DNA from: an uncultured Ruminiclostridium sp.
Lineage (GTDB): Bacteria; Bacillota; Clostridia; Oscillospirales; Ruminococcaceae
Length of the DNA stretch: 64,000 nt
Assembly: GCA_910579265.1 (NCBI GenBank)
Contig: CAJTTE010000008.1
Span: forward strand, 65,688 to 129,687
Reading direction: 5' to 3'
The position numbers and the translations under genes are program-made. The notes beneath the pieces were generated by a model. It was not told the DNA's origin. It saw only the letters and a list, made by a program, of their open reading frames with translations, and ran no database searches. Of this stretch, positions 1-8,687 are shown one piece after another (within the stretch, counting starts at the first letter, position 1; each line of letters begins with the position of its first letter).

Positions 1-1743
1 ATACATGATTTAGATCATTATGCGGTCGGGGATCATAACTGTTTGTCAGTTCCTTTCGATAAACTTTTGGCAAACAGTTTTAATACGAGACAAACTGACG
101 TTCGCCCCGCTCAATCGGTTAGCACCGCGTTTCAGCTTGTAGCGGTAATCTTTCAACTACAGTCATTGCAGCAATTTGGCGGGGTTTCAGCCACCCATCT
201 TGATTGGACGATGGTGCCGTATGTACGCAAAAGTTTTATTAAACATTATAAGAACGGATTAAAGTATTTAGAAAGCCCGATGGCGAATGAAGAATTTAAG
301 ATTGTCGAGGATACGGATGATATATGTTCCGTAAGCATCGAGAATAAGGAAACGTATAAATTTCCGGATGCATATAGATATGCTTATGATATGACCGTAA
401 AGGAAATATATCAATCCGTTGAGGGAATGTATCATAATTTAAACACACTGCAAAGCAGAAGCGGCAATCAGTTACCTTTTACTTCGATCAATTATGGTAC
501 GTGCACATTAGAAGAAGGCAGACTTGTAACAAAGGCTATATTGGAAGTGTCAATTAAGGGGATCGGCAAGCTCTATAAAACAAGTATATTCCCTTGTGGT
601 ATTTTTCAATGTATGAAAGGCGTAAACAGAAAAAGGGAAGACCCCAACTATGATTTATTTCAATTAGCGTTGCGCTCCACCGCACAAAGATTATATCCTA
701 ATTATGCGAATGTTGATTGGAGCGGAAACGATGGGTATGACAGAAACGATCCTCAGACATTCTTTTCTACGATGGGTTGCAGAACGGCAAACGGTTGGGA
801 TATAAACGGTTTGGGGCAGTTAAAGGACGGCAGAGGCAATATATGTCCTGTAACAATCATTCTTCCAACCCTTGCGATGGAGGCGACGGAGTTGGCATAT
901 GGAGAAAAAAGCGAAGAGGATGTCATAGAAGTTTTTATGAATATCCTTGACCGAAAAATTTATGTAGCAAAAGACATGCTTATCGAGAGATTTAATTTTA
1001 TATGCAGCCAATCTCCCGATTCAGCCAAGTTCATGTATGAAAACGGATTAATGGAAGGGTATGACGGCAAAAATATCCGCTCGGCTTTAAGACACGGGAC
1101 TCTTGCAATCGGGCAGATCGGACTTGCCGAAACTTTGCAAATTCTGATCGGGCAAAATCATACGACCGATAAGGGTATGATGGTAGCGAAAAGGATTGAA
1201 CGGCTTTTTAAGGATAGATGTTCGGAATTTAAAGAACGGTATAAATTAAATTTCGGAGTATACTTTACCCCTGCGGAAAATTTATGTTATACTGCAATGA
1301 AAAAATTTAAAGAAAGATGGGGGGAAATTCCCAATGTTTCCGACAGAAAGTTCTTCACCAATTCCATACATGTTCCCGTATGGGAAAAGATTACCGTCGC
1401 TGAAAAAATAGACGTTGAATCTCAACTTACGGGTTATAGCTCGGCGGGTTGTATAACGTATGTTGAACTAGAAAGTAAGATAAAAGATAACGTTGAAGCG
1501 CTGGAGACTCTTGTAAATTATGCAATGGATAAAGATATTCCATATTTTGCGGTTAATGTACCTAATGATATGTGTACGAACTGCGGATATTGCGACGAGA
1601 TTGAAGAAAGCTGTCCTATGTGCGGTTGCAATGAGATAAGAAGGCTCAGGAGAGTAACAGGATATTTAACCGGCGATTACAAGACCGCTTTTAACGAAGG
1701 AAAACAAGCGGAGGTTGAAGAAAGAACAAAACATAGTATGTAA
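1..1743 (+). CDS. nrdD: Anaerobic ribonucleoside-triphosphate reductase (5' end outside window)
   Basis: Class III ribonucleotide reductase, which makes dNTPs without oxygen using a glycyl radical. The frame is open through base 1, so the N terminus is missing from the window; about 580 residues of a family that is usually near 700 are present. The C-terminal domain is complete: zinc-site pairs CTNC (1573-1584) and CPMC (1612-1623), then the glycyl-radical motif RVTGYL with the Gly codon at 1660-1662. An MGCRT segment near 772-786 probably holds the thiyl-radical cysteine. The gene that follows is not nrdG but a DUF1848 protein with a radical-SAM-type cysteine motif. Neighbours (methyltransferase, dUTPase, nucleotide kinase) suggest a phage-type dNTP cluster rather than the housekeeping locus; that is inference. 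Confidence 0.95.
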   Translation: MHDLDHYAVGDHNCLSVPFDKLLANSFNTRQTDVRPAQSVSTAFQLVAVIFQLQSLQQFGGVSATHLDWTMVPYVRKSFIKHYKNGLKYLESPMANEEFKIVEDTDDICSVSIENKETYKFPDAYRYAYDMTVKEIYQSVEGMYHNLNTLQSRSGNQLPFTSINYGTCTLEEGRLVTKAILEVSIKGIGKLYKTSIFPCGIFQCMKGVNRKREDPNYDLFQLALRSTAQRLYPNYANVDWSGNDGYDRNDPQTFFSTMGCRTANGWDINGLGQLKDGRGNICPVTIILPTLAMEATELAYGEKSEEDVIEVFMNILDRKIYVAKDMLIERFNFICSQSPDSAKFMYENGLMEGYDGKNIRSALRHGTLAIGQIGLAETLQILIGQNHTTDKGMMVAKRIERLFKDRCSEFKERYKLNFGVYFTPAENLCYTAMKKFKERWGEIPNVSDRKFFTNSIHVPVWEKITVAEKIDVESQLTGYSSAGCITYVELESKIKDNVEALETLVNYAMDKDIPYFAVNVPNDMCTNCGYCDEIEESCPMCGCNEIRRLRRVTGYLTGDYKTAFNEGKQAEVEERTKHSM

Positions 1744-1989
1744 CGGCATTAAATGATATAGTAAAATACATGGTAATCGTTACCCAAAGATAAAGCGGAC
1801 GGAAACCGTACAATGGCGGTAAAATAAAATACTTCTGTAACGTTTGGTAATACTTACGCATAGTAAACATTCCATGAAGGGCGACGGCTTCGGCATAAGA
1901 AGTACCCGCGCCCGAATATCACATCTGCGGTAGGTGAAAAGCTTTGCGCGGTTGCCATTTATTTACACATAGTAACAGGAGCGGTTTTT
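1744..1989. other. Intergenic stretch with two small hairpins
   Basis: There is no convincing gene between nrdD and the DUF1848 gene. It holds a short palindrome (GGTAA TCG TTACC, 1772-1784) and a GC-rich stem around 1877-1912 (GGGCG pairing with CGCCC). I do not recognise a known riboswitch. The downstream ribosome-binding site is AGGAGCGG just before 1990. Confidence 0.3.
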
Positions 1990-2748
1990 ATGAAGTATAA
2001 GATAGGCATAACGGAAGCGGGAGATGCGGGGATTGATTTATCTTGGGTAGATAAATTGAATTTTGTTGACGGGGCGATCGTAATAACTAAGCAGATAACA
2101 CCTCAATTTAAAGAAGCAGTCTTAAAGAATAAAAACAAGCTTATAATTCACGCGACAATAACAGGATACGGAGCGACCATGCTCGAACCAAATGTTCCCG
2201 CGCCTCAAAACGAATATGATCGTCTTGTAGAGCTTATAAATGACGGCTTTCCAATTAATAAGATTGTGGTTAGGGTAGATCCTATAATTCCCACTACAAA
2301 AGGGGTTAAGCTTGCATCTCAAATTATAAAAGCTGGTATTGGTTTGGGATTTATTAATTATAGAATCAGCGTTATTGATATGTACCCTCATGTAAGGCAA
2401 AGGTTTTCTCAGAATAATCTTCCGCTGCCTTACGGTGAAAGCGGTTTTTATCCAAGTAAAGCTCAGTTTTCAGATGTTGATGAAATGCTTAAGGGATTGA
2501 TGGAATACGGTAAATCAAAGATTGGAGACGATTTTACAATCGAAGCCTGTGCAGAACCGCAATTAAAAAATGTAATTCATGAAGGATGTATTGCGGCAAG
2601 AGATCTTGAATTGCTTGATTTATGCGATGAGAAATCTGAATTTTATGGATACCAAAGGAAAGATTGTATGTGTTATTCGGGTAAAACAGAGCTTTTGAGC
2701 AGCAAAAAGAGATGCCCGCACGGATGTCTTTATTGCTATTGGAAATAG
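1990..2748 (+). CDS. DUF1848 family protein with C-terminal CxxxCxxC motif
   Basis: The protein has 252 residues. The body looks like the TIM-barrel-like DUF1848 family, and the last residues carry CPHGCLYC, the spacing used by radical-SAM proteins to bind a 4Fe-4S cluster. In this family the motif lies at the C-terminal end instead of near the N terminus. The reaction is unknown. It lies directly after nrdD, where an activase (nrdG) is often found; a role in activating the reductase is possible but only inferred from position, because the sequence is not NrdG-like. ATG start with AGGAGCGG upstream. Confidence 0.75.
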   Translation: MKYKIGITEAGDAGIDLSWVDKLNFVDGAIVITKQITPQFKEAVLKNKNKLIIHATITGYGATMLEPNVPAPQNEYDRLVELINDGFPINKIVVRVDPIIPTTKGVKLASQIIKAGIGLGFINYRISVIDMYPHVRQRFSQNNLPLPYGESGFYPSKAQFSDVDEMLKGLMEYGKSKIGDDFTIEACAEPQLKNVIHEGCIAARDLELLDLCDEKSEFYGYQRKDCMCYSGKTELLSSKKRCPHGCLYCYWK

Positions 2749-3073
2749 GCTTAGTACAAATAAGAGGCGTTATTTTGTGCTTATTCCGATAAATCTATCG
2801 ATTGCAGTAACGCAAGTTGATTTATAAAGCATACGCAACTATATGCGATCGTGATCATCGGACATTAGGTAACTTAAGAAAATGGTATTATGAGTATATA
2901 AAAACACCGCTAATAAAATAGCGGCAAAGGGTAGTATTGCTGATTTACCGCATAACTAATACCAATCTCATAATGCTCATGGATTAAAATGGGATTAGTA
3001 TAAGACTTAATCCTGTTAAAACAGTATTAAGGAAAAGACTCAAGAAATTCAAGGGAAAAGGAACAAGATAATA
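2749..3073. other. 325-base gap with paired segments
   Basis: No gene is seen. It contains a perfect 6-bp hairpin (CCGCTA at 2907-2912 with TAGCGG at 2919-2924) enclosed by a longer-range pairing of ATTATGAG (2887-2894) with CTCATAAT (2967-2974). This could be a structured leader for the methyltransferase gene. Function is unknown. Confidence 0.3.
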
Positions 3074-3742
3074 ATGTGGTCATACTACGGAAGGAAAACA
3101 AGGGTGGTTAAAGAATACCCGCCGGCTATGTTCAATACTATCGTTGAGCCTTTTGCCGGGACGGCAACTTATAGTTTGTACGGCGATAACTGGAAAAAAG
3201 AAGTTCATCTGATTGATAAGTATAACGTGATTATAAACATTTGGCATTATCTTCAAAGAGCTTCCGAGCAAGACATCCTGTCTCTTCCCGATATTGCTTG
3301 CGGCGAAAGCTTAAATAATCATCAATATTTGTGCAAGGAAGAAAGACAACTTATAGGATTTTCAATATGCGAAGGTTCTGTGAAGCCAAAAGCAACGGCA
3401 AGCAGCAAGGTCGGTTTTAATAATTGGAATGTAAATAAGTCCAAAATAGCAGCTAATTTATATAAAATAAAGCATTGGGATATACGCTGTGGCGAATACG
3501 ACGAATTTCATGATATAAACTCTTTAACGGCTACATGGTTTATCGACCCGCCTTATCAGATTGGAGGACAGTATTACGCAAGAAAATTTAAAGATTATGA
3601 TATATTGGCTGAATATTGTAAAAGCAGAAAGGGACAAATTATTGTTTGCGAAAACACAAAAGCAGATTGGCTTCCCTTTAAAACTCTGAAGGATATGCAA
3701 GGACAGTTACATATGACAACGGAAGCCGTATGGATAAATTAA
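3074..3742 (+). CDS. Dam-type DNA adenine N6-methyltransferase
   Basis: The 222-residue protein transfers a methyl group from S-adenosylmethionine to adenine in DNA. Visible motifs are the SAM-binding loop EPFAGT (residues 25-30) and the catalytic DPPY (158-161), in the order of D12/Dam-class enzymes. It is somewhat shorter than typical Dam proteins (about 260-280), mostly because the target-recognition part is reduced. Such solitary methyltransferases are common in phages and protect DNA from restriction or tune regulation. It is followed closely by the dUTPase gene. Confidence 0.85.
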   Translation: MWSYYGRKTRVVKEYPPAMFNTIVEPFAGTATYSLYGDNWKKEVHLIDKYNVIINIWHYLQRASEQDILSLPDIACGESLNNHQYLCKEERQLIGFSICEGSVKPKATASSKVGFNNWNVNKSKIAANLYKIKHWDIRCGEYDEFHDINSLTATWFIDPPYQIGGQYYARKFKDYDILAEYCKSRKGQIIVCENTKADWLPFKTLKDMQGQLHMTTEAVWIN

Positions 3743-3779
3743 AATACAATGCGTTTAAAAACGACAAAAAGGAGTATGT

Positions 3780-4343
3780 ATGGACAAAATATCACGATTT
3801 GAAAAAGTGTCGCCCGAACAATTTAAAAAAGATTGGATAAATTGTTTTTCTGCATGTCCGGATAAGGAAATAGAAAGTATTTATAATTCAATTCGGCTTC
3901 CTAAGAGAGCAACTGTTGGCAGCGCGGGTTATGATTTTTATTCACCGATCGATATGACATTATATTATAGTAATACTGTGGATTGTGAGAAAACATATGG
4001 CTTATCATCGGGAACAATTACTGTTCCGACGGGCATTCGTTGTAATATAAAACAAGGATGGCTTCTGCAAATATATCCCCGCAGCAGTCTTGGTTTTAAG
4101 TTTGGTTTACATCTGGCAAATACCGTGGGAATAATTGACGGTGATTATTATTTTTCAGAAAACGAAGGACATATTTTTGTTAAAATCGTTATCGGCTCGG
4201 AATGCAAGAAAGATATAGAGATAAAGAAGGGGCAGGCTTTTTGCCAGGGGATATTAACGCCATTCGGTATTACATATGACGACGATACGGTAAATAAGCG
4301 TAACGGAGGGTTAGGCAGTACTGATAGTTTTAAAAAAGTGTAA
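3780..4343 (+). CDS. dut: dUTP diphosphatase, trimeric type
   Basis: Hydrolyses dUTP to dUMP and pyrophosphate, keeping uracil out of DNA. All five motifs of trimeric dUTPases can be seen in the 187 residues: SAGYDFYSP (48-56), PRSSLGFK (100-107), the GIIDGDY loop (117-123), KGQAFCQGIL (150-159) and the C-terminal glycine-rich arm RNGGLGSTDSF (174-184). An N-terminal extension of about 35 residues precedes motif 1. Ribosome-binding site AAAGGAG lies upstream of the ATG. Sits in the dNTP cluster. Confidence 0.9.
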   Translation: MDKISRFEKVSPEQFKKDWINCFSACPDKEIESIYNSIRLPKRATVGSAGYDFYSPIDMTLYYSNTVDCEKTYGLSSGTITVPTGIRCNIKQGWLLQIYPRSSLGFKFGLHLANTVGIIDGDYYFSENEGHIFVKIVIGSECKKDIEIKKGQAFCQGILTPFGITYDDDTVNKRNGGLGSTDSFKKV

Positions 4344-4360
4344 AGATAGGAAAGGATAAC

Positions 4361-4567
4361 ATGAAGACTGAAAATATAGTTAATGAAGTAGATATATGCG
4401 AACGTTTACAAGCCTATGAGGACACCGGGCTTACTCCAGATAAAATATTAGTGTTGAAAGAAAAATACTCCGATACGTTTCAGGCGCACCTTAATCAATT
4501 GCTTGACATAAAGGATAAGAAAATTGCGGGACTTGAAGCAAAAATAAAAGAACTCGGCTTATTGTAG
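4361..4567 (+). CDS. Small phage-type hypothetical protein
   Basis: 68 residues, ending in a lysine-rich coiled-coil helix. It contains AYEDTGLTPD, a motif that recurs in small proteins of Clostridia phages and mobile elements, where the function is unknown. AGGAAAGGA lies ahead of the ATG. Co-directional with dut and the kinase gene. Confidence 0.6.
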   Translation: MKTENIVNEVDICERLQAYEDTGLTPDKILVLKEKYSDTFQAHLNQLLDIKDKKIAGLEAKIKELGLL

Positions 4568-4645
4568 GCGGGAAAAGCGAAATAAAGGATCTGGATTTTT
4601 TGCATACGATGATACTTTATTGTAAAAAGAGAGGGTGATAATAAA

Positions 4646-5248
4646 ATGATTGCTTTAATTGGTGAGAGCGGCAGCGGAAAAAGTTCGATTGAAAAAGAAC
4701 TAATAGACAGATTCGGATATGAAAAAGTTATTTTACACACTACAAGGCCAATGAGAAACGAAGAAGAACAGGATAGGGACTACCATTTTTGCGGCGAATG
4801 GGAATTTAAAGTTAGAGAGTCTCAAAACGAATATATTTTAACGAGTAATTTTAATGAATGGTATTATGGTTTACCACAAATAATTGACGATGATATAGCT
4901 GATAATAGCGTTATTGTATTGACACCGAAATGTATGAGGCAGTTAAAGAGCGTAAGCGTAAGGAATCTGTGCACTTTCTACATAAATGTTCCGCGAAGAG
5001 ATAGGTTTATCCGTAGTTTGCACAGAGGAGATGATATAGAAGAGGTTTATAGAAGAAGCCTTAGCGACATAGGGCAATTTGACGGAGTTAAAGGTGAGTG
5101 TGATTTTGAGATAAAAAATTTTCTTAATAGTGACGGACTGAATTTTACAAGGACGCTATATCAGATATCAGATCTTATAGATTTGCAGTATAAAGGATAT
5201 CTGACGAATAAAAATATAAAGAATGAAGATAATAAACTCAAACGGTGA
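4646..5248 (+). CDS. Guanylate-kinase-like P-loop protein
   Basis: 200 residues starting almost directly with a Walker A loop, GESGSGKSS (residues 6-14), followed by HTTRPMRNEEEQDRDYHF, which matches the GMP-binding segment of guanylate kinases (TTRxxRxxExxgxDYxF). The expected role is phosphorylation of GMP/dGMP, feeding the dNTP cluster. The lid and C-terminal parts are divergent, so substrate choice is uncertain. Ribosome-binding site GAGAGGGTGAT. Confidence 0.8.
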   Translation: MIALIGESGSGKSSIEKELIDRFGYEKVILHTTRPMRNEEEQDRDYHFCGEWEFKVRESQNEYILTSNFNEWYYGLPQIIDDDIADNSVIVLTPKCMRQLKSVSVRNLCTFYINVPRRDRFIRSLHRGDDIEEVYRRSLSDIGQFDGVKGECDFEIKNFLNSDGLNFTRTLYQISDLIDLQYKGYLTNKNIKNEDNKLKR

Positions 5249-5265
5249 AGAGTCAGGGGCTTTAT

Positions 5266-5397
5266 ATGGTTGAAGTACAGTTAGAATTAAAAAAGGCAGT
5301 CTTAAAATCATGGGCAAAACTTATGCTTGACGAGAAAATGATTGATTTAAGTCGGTATAACGCAATGGTTTTAAGGATTGACAAATTAAAAGATTAA
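5266..5397 (+). CDS. Small ORF, 43 residues, SHOCT-like
   Basis: ATG at 5266 preceded by AGGGGC at about 7 bases; stop at 5395-5397, two bases before a strong terminator. The product is a short amphipathic helical protein with the pattern LMLDEKMIDLSRYNAMVLRI, resembling small SHOCT-like domains. Function unknown. The good ribosome-binding site and its place at the end of the operon support it as real. Confidence 0.5.
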   Translation: MVEVQLELKKAVLKSWAKLMLDEKMIDLSRYNAMVLRIDKLKD

Positions 5398-5433
5398 AAC
5401 ACAGGAGAGACCAAATACGGTCTCTCCTGTGTT
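5398..5433. terminator. Bidirectional rho-independent terminator
   Basis: Perfect 15-bp inverted repeat (5398-5412 with 5419-5433, loop AAATAC), flanked by A and T runs. It lies between the convergent phage-like operon and the spore protein gene, and the stop codon of the latter overlaps it. Confidence 0.9.
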
Positions 5434-5678
5434 TATAATCCTATTGATACAAAGAACGAAACCTCTCTTTTATGCCCGTAAGCTCTACGATCAATTCGGT
5501 TAAATTTAAATTGTCGTTCGGGCATCATCTTCTTAACCATCTGACCGCCTACGGAACCAACCTGCTTAGCGGTAAGGTCGCCGTTGTAGCCATGATCCTT
5601 AAGAGGTACTCCTACTTCGTTTGCAGCCTGCATCTTAATAGAAGAAAGCGCTGCGTTCTTATTTTTATTATTAGCCAT
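5433..5678 (-). CDS. Small acid-soluble spore protein, alpha/beta type
   Basis: DNA-binding protein that coats and protects the chromosome in dormant spores. It has the hallmark C-terminal block NGDLTAKQVGSVGGQMVKKM and the N-terminal EVGVPLKDHGY segment. At 81 residues it is longer than usual (60-70) because of a basic tail (about 25 residues) after the conserved block. The germination-protease site is atypical (KMQAANE where K-x-E-[IV]-A is usual). The upstream region holds an 11-bp inverted repeat (5721-5731 with 5740-5750). The gene shows that the host is a spore former. Confidence 0.92.
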   Translation of the reverse strand: MANNKNKNAALSSIKMQAANEVGVPLKDHGYNGDLTAKQVGSVGGQMVKKMMPERQFKFNRIDRRAYGHKREVSFFVSIGL

Positions 5679-5720
5679 TTTACATTTCCTCCATAATATT
5701 TGAGTTCGTTCATTGAAATG

Positions 5721-5750
5721 TTATCACAAGGACTTTTGCCCTTGTGATAA
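5721..5750. repeat. 11-bp inverted repeat upstream of the SASP gene
   Basis: TTATCACAAGG (5721-5731) and CCTTGTGATAA (5740-5750) are perfectly complementary. On the minus strand it falls in the leader of the spore protein mRNA. No T run follows, so it is more likely an mRNA-stabilising hairpin or an operator than a terminator. Confidence 0.5.
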
Positions 5751-5974
5751 TATTATTGCTCGACGAAAAATCAATATGTGAGGAAATTTTTAATAAGTGT
5801 GCTATTTTTTGGGAGAAAAAATTTTTGATCGTTCGGTTGTCAATAATAAATATCAACAGCCTGATTTTTTATAGATCCGGTATACTATAGTATGCCTGAT
5901 TTTTTCATTTTAACGGTGTTTTGTCAGGAAAACCGTACATTTTTTTATAGCGATTTTTTCAAGAGTGATAAAAA

Positions 5975-6451
5975 TTATTCTTTGATTTTGCTTTGGTATA
6001 TATCCAAAAGTTCGCCGAACCTCTGAAAATGAACCACTTCTCTTTCGCGTAAAAAGCGGATAACATTATTTACATCCGGATCATCGGACAGACGAAGAAT
6101 GTTGTCGTAGGTAGCTCTGGCTTTTTGTTCAGCTGCCAGATCTTCTGTAAGATCGGCTATCGGATCGCCCTTGCTTTGCAGATAAGCGGAGGTGAAGGGA
6201 GCTCCGGCAGCGTTTTGGGGATAAACCGCATTTGAATGATCTACATAATAATCGCCGACACCGTATCTGTCAAAAGATTTCGCGCCTTCACCCGATGTAA
6301 GCTGGGCAACTATTGATCCTACTATTTCCAGGTGGGCAAGCTCTTCGGTTCCTATATCCGTTAAAAGTCCTATTCCCATATTGTCCGGCATGGTAAATCT
6401 TTGCGACAGATATCTCAGGGAAGCACTGAGTTCTCCGTCGGGCCCGCCGTA
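5975..6451 (-). pseudogene. cotJC: Spore coat protein CotJC (manganese-catalase family), 5'-truncated
   Basis: Homology to CotJC runs without a break from the stop (5975) up to the tyrosine codon at 6449-6451, through GGPDGELSASLRYLSQRF and the catalase-like body with TDIGTEELAHLE. Just beyond that, the frame reads Lys, Ser, stop (TAA on the minus strand at 6458-6460), and the first roughly 28 residues usual for CotJC (including its MW-YEK start) are gone. The only internal ATG is at 6391. The break lies about 20 bases from the end of the recombinase gene, so the element appears to have inserted into codon 29 or so. The product would be defective unless the element excises. Confidence 0.88.
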
Positions 6452-6470
6452 CTTCGATTAGTTATAAAGC
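6440..6470. other. Left attachment junction of the element
   Basis: Host cotJC sequence changes to element sequence close to 6449-6453 (GTAC). The exact core cannot be fixed from one end. The recombinase stop codon is at 6471-6473. Confidence 0.7.
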
Positions 6471-7904
6471 TTAATACAAATATATCACCGTTACTTTATG
6501 TTCGTCCTTATAAAAGGTTGCCCGCTTGATGAATTGTTTCATCAGGCGGTTTTTTTCGGCTTCGCCTGTTTTCGGGTCCCTAAGGCGTTCCAGCGTTTTC
6601 AAGTGCTTTTTTGCAAAGGCTCTTTTTTCTTCGGGGGTAATTTCTTTTTCATTATCGGCAGAAATAGAATTCAACTGTAGGATTTCGTAATTTATACGCT
6701 CCTTATTCGCTTTGTATTCCTCCAACGTATCCACGCCGTTTTCATATGCCTCTTTTATGCGTTTAAGCTTAAGATGGGCACGGGCGATTTGATTTTTAAC
6801 GGCAGTATTGTTTGAATGCAGCTCCGGAGCATTGGCGCGCTCCAGGGTAAAGTTCCCGCTGGTAAGATCCGTGCCGATTGCCGAATACAGCATAAGCTGC
6901 ATTTCGTTCATTGAAACGTGATGGGATTTAGGACAAACGCCTTTGGCATAGTTTATGCATTGAAGATATTTCTTTTGGGAACGTGCGAGGCTCGCTCCGC
7001 AGCAGGAGCATTTGACGATCCCTGTCAGAGCGTATTCGTTGGGAGGATTTTCCCGCCTGTTCCGTATATGCTTAAGCTTCTGTTCTTTAAGGCGGGTTTG
7101 TGTCTTTTGCCAAAGCTCTTCGTTTATGATCGGTTCGTGATCTCCTTTTTCAATAATGCTGTCAGGATTATTATAATTTCGATCCGTTTTTCCCGTAGGC
7201 GTCCAACGTATATAACCATGATAAACCGGATTGTTCAGCCAATATTCAACGGTTCTGTTTTCTATTTTACCTCCACGGTTAGTTTTTATGCCGAGTTCGT
7301 TCAGCCATACCGCGATTTGTTTATGTCCCCACCCGTTGACATAACGCTTAAATACCTCACGGATTATATCCGCTTGTTCGGTATTTATGACAAGCTTCTT
7401 TTCTTTTAATTCATAGCCAAAGGGCGCAATGGAGCAGCATTCGCCGCGTTTTGCCTTTTCGGTCATACCGCGCTTGACCTCTTCGCCGAGATTTATTGAA
7501 TAGTATTCGTCCATGGCTTCTATGATGGCTTCGGTGATTACCGACATTTTATCATCGCCTATGTTTTCACTTACGGATATTACATCAATTCCCAGCTGCT
7601 TACGCAGAACCGATTTATAGACTATGCTGTCCTCGCGGTTACGGGCGAACCGGGAAAACTTCCACACCAGTATTACGTCAAAGGGCTTTGGCTTACTTTT
7701 GGCAGCGGCTATCATTTTTTGAAATTCGCGGCGTCTTTCGGCTTTTCTTCCGCTTACTCCCTCTTCCTCAATAAAAATATTATCATCCGGAAGAAGCATA
7801 CCGTTTCGCTTGGCAAAATCACGAATTTTATCCAATTGGCTGTCGGGGGAGTATTCCAATTGATCGTCGGTGGATACTCTTATGTAACAGGCTGCTATTT
7901 TCAT
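6471..7904 (-). CDS. Large serine recombinase (site-specific integrase)
   Basis: 477 residues. The N-terminal resolvase domain shows YIRVST with catalytic Ser11 and the arginine-rich WKFSRFARN helix; then a recombinase domain (about 160-270), the zinc ribbon CSCCG...C...C (about 300-330) and a C-terminal coiled coil, the order found in TndX/TnpX and phage integrases. It breaks and rejoins DNA through a 5'-phosphoserine and would insert or excise the element. Its 3' end is 20 bases from the cotJC break. It runs in the same direction as cotJC. The regulators next to it probably control it. Confidence 0.95.
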   Translation of the reverse strand: MKIAACYIRVSTDDQLEYSPDSQLDKIRDFAKRNGMLLPDDNIFIEEEGVSGRKAERRREFQKMIAAAKSKPKPFDVILVWKFSRFARNREDSIVYKSVLRKQLGIDVISVSENIGDDKMSVITEAIIEAMDEYYSINLGEEVKRGMTEKAKRGECCSIAPFGYELKEKKLVINTEQADIIREVFKRYVNGWGHKQIAVWLNELGIKTNRGGKIENRTVEYWLNNPVYHGYIRWTPTGKTDRNYNNPDSIIEKGDHEPIINEELWQKTQTRLKEQKLKHIRNRRENPPNEYALTGIVKCSCCGASLARSQKKYLQCINYAKGVCPKSHHVSMNEMQLMLYSAIGTDLTSGNFTLERANAPELHSNNTAVKNQIARAHLKLKRIKEAYENGVDTLEEYKANKERINYEILQLNSISADNEKEITPEEKRAFAKKHLKTLERLRDPKTGEAEKNRLMKQFIKRATFYKDEHKVTVIYLY

Positions 7905-7929
7905 TTTGACCTCCGTTTCTTATTAAACG

Positions 7930-8562
7930 CTAAAATGATTTATATGAGCCAATTACCTTTCCTATAATTTGAAGCCTCAGGACTTCCTGCTTTTCAAATT
8001 TACGGTCTTTATATTCGGGATTTACAGAGTGAAGCACAATCCAATCATCTCCATACAAAACCTTTTTTACTAAGCCTTCTTCACCATTAAGTAATAATAC
8101 TGCTATATCGCCACTATCGACACTGTTCTGTTTACGGACAATTATTATATCTCCATCCTCAATTTTCGGATACATGCTATCGCCCTTTACTTTTATTGCT
8201 AAAGTGTTTTCGGCTTCATACCGGCTGTTAAGAACAACGGGAAGATAGTCTAATATTTCGTTGTTTGCATATGCGCCAAAGCCTGCAGAGACACTTTCAA
8301 AAACCGGAATCTGATATATATTTTCTTGTGGATGTATATAGCCTAAGTTAGATTTTTCACTAATAATTTTATCTTCAATAATATCACTTTTAGCAATGCC
8401 GAAATAGTCTGCAATTTTTTGAATAGCCCCCATCCTGGGAGTTTTTACACCGGTTTCCCATGTTGATACGGCTTTATCTGAAACACCTGCAATTTTTCCA
8501 AACTCATCTTGGGACAAATTATGTAATCTTCTCAGATATTTGATATTATCACCGATAGACAT
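7930..8562 (-). CDS. CI/LexA-type repressor (XRE HTH plus S24 peptidase)
   Basis: 210 residues. The N-terminal XRE helix-turn-helix (about 5-58) binds operators; the C-terminal S24 domain has the catalytic dyad Ser129 (GDSM) and a lysine in GLVKK (166-167), with an Ala93-Gly94 cleavage site. Such repressors are cut after RecA activation, so DNA damage would be expected to induce the element. GGAGTG precedes the ATG. Divergent from the small HTH gene across a 125-base region that carries palindromic operators. Confidence 0.92.
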   Translation of the reverse strand: MSIGDNIKYLRRLHNLSQDEFGKIAGVSDKAVSTWETGVKTPRMGAIQKIADYFGIAKSDIIEDKIISEKSNLGYIHPQENIYQIPVFESVSAGFGAYANNEILDYLPVVLNSRYEAENTLAIKVKGDSMYPKIEDGDIIIVRKQNSVDSGDIAVLLLNGEEGLVKKVLYGDDWIVLHSVNPEYKDRKFEKQEVLRLQIIGKVIGSYKSF

Positions 8563-8642
8563 TATACATCACTCCTTTTTGTTAATTATATACCCAAAGG
8601 AGAGAAAAATCAATATTTTTTTATAAAATCTACTTTAGGGGG

Positions 8643-8671
8643 TTGACATTCTACTTAAAGTAGGATATAAT
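8643..8671 (+). promoter_or_regulatory. Consensus promoter with internal operator palindrome
   Basis: TTGACA (8643-8648), 17-base spacer, TATAAT (8666-8671). The 13-base palindrome CTACTTAAAGTAG (8651-8663) sits inside the spacer, so a bound repressor would block RNA polymerase. A half site CTACTT lies at 8630-8635. Confidence 0.85.
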
Positions 8672-8687
8672 ATATACAAGAGAAAGG

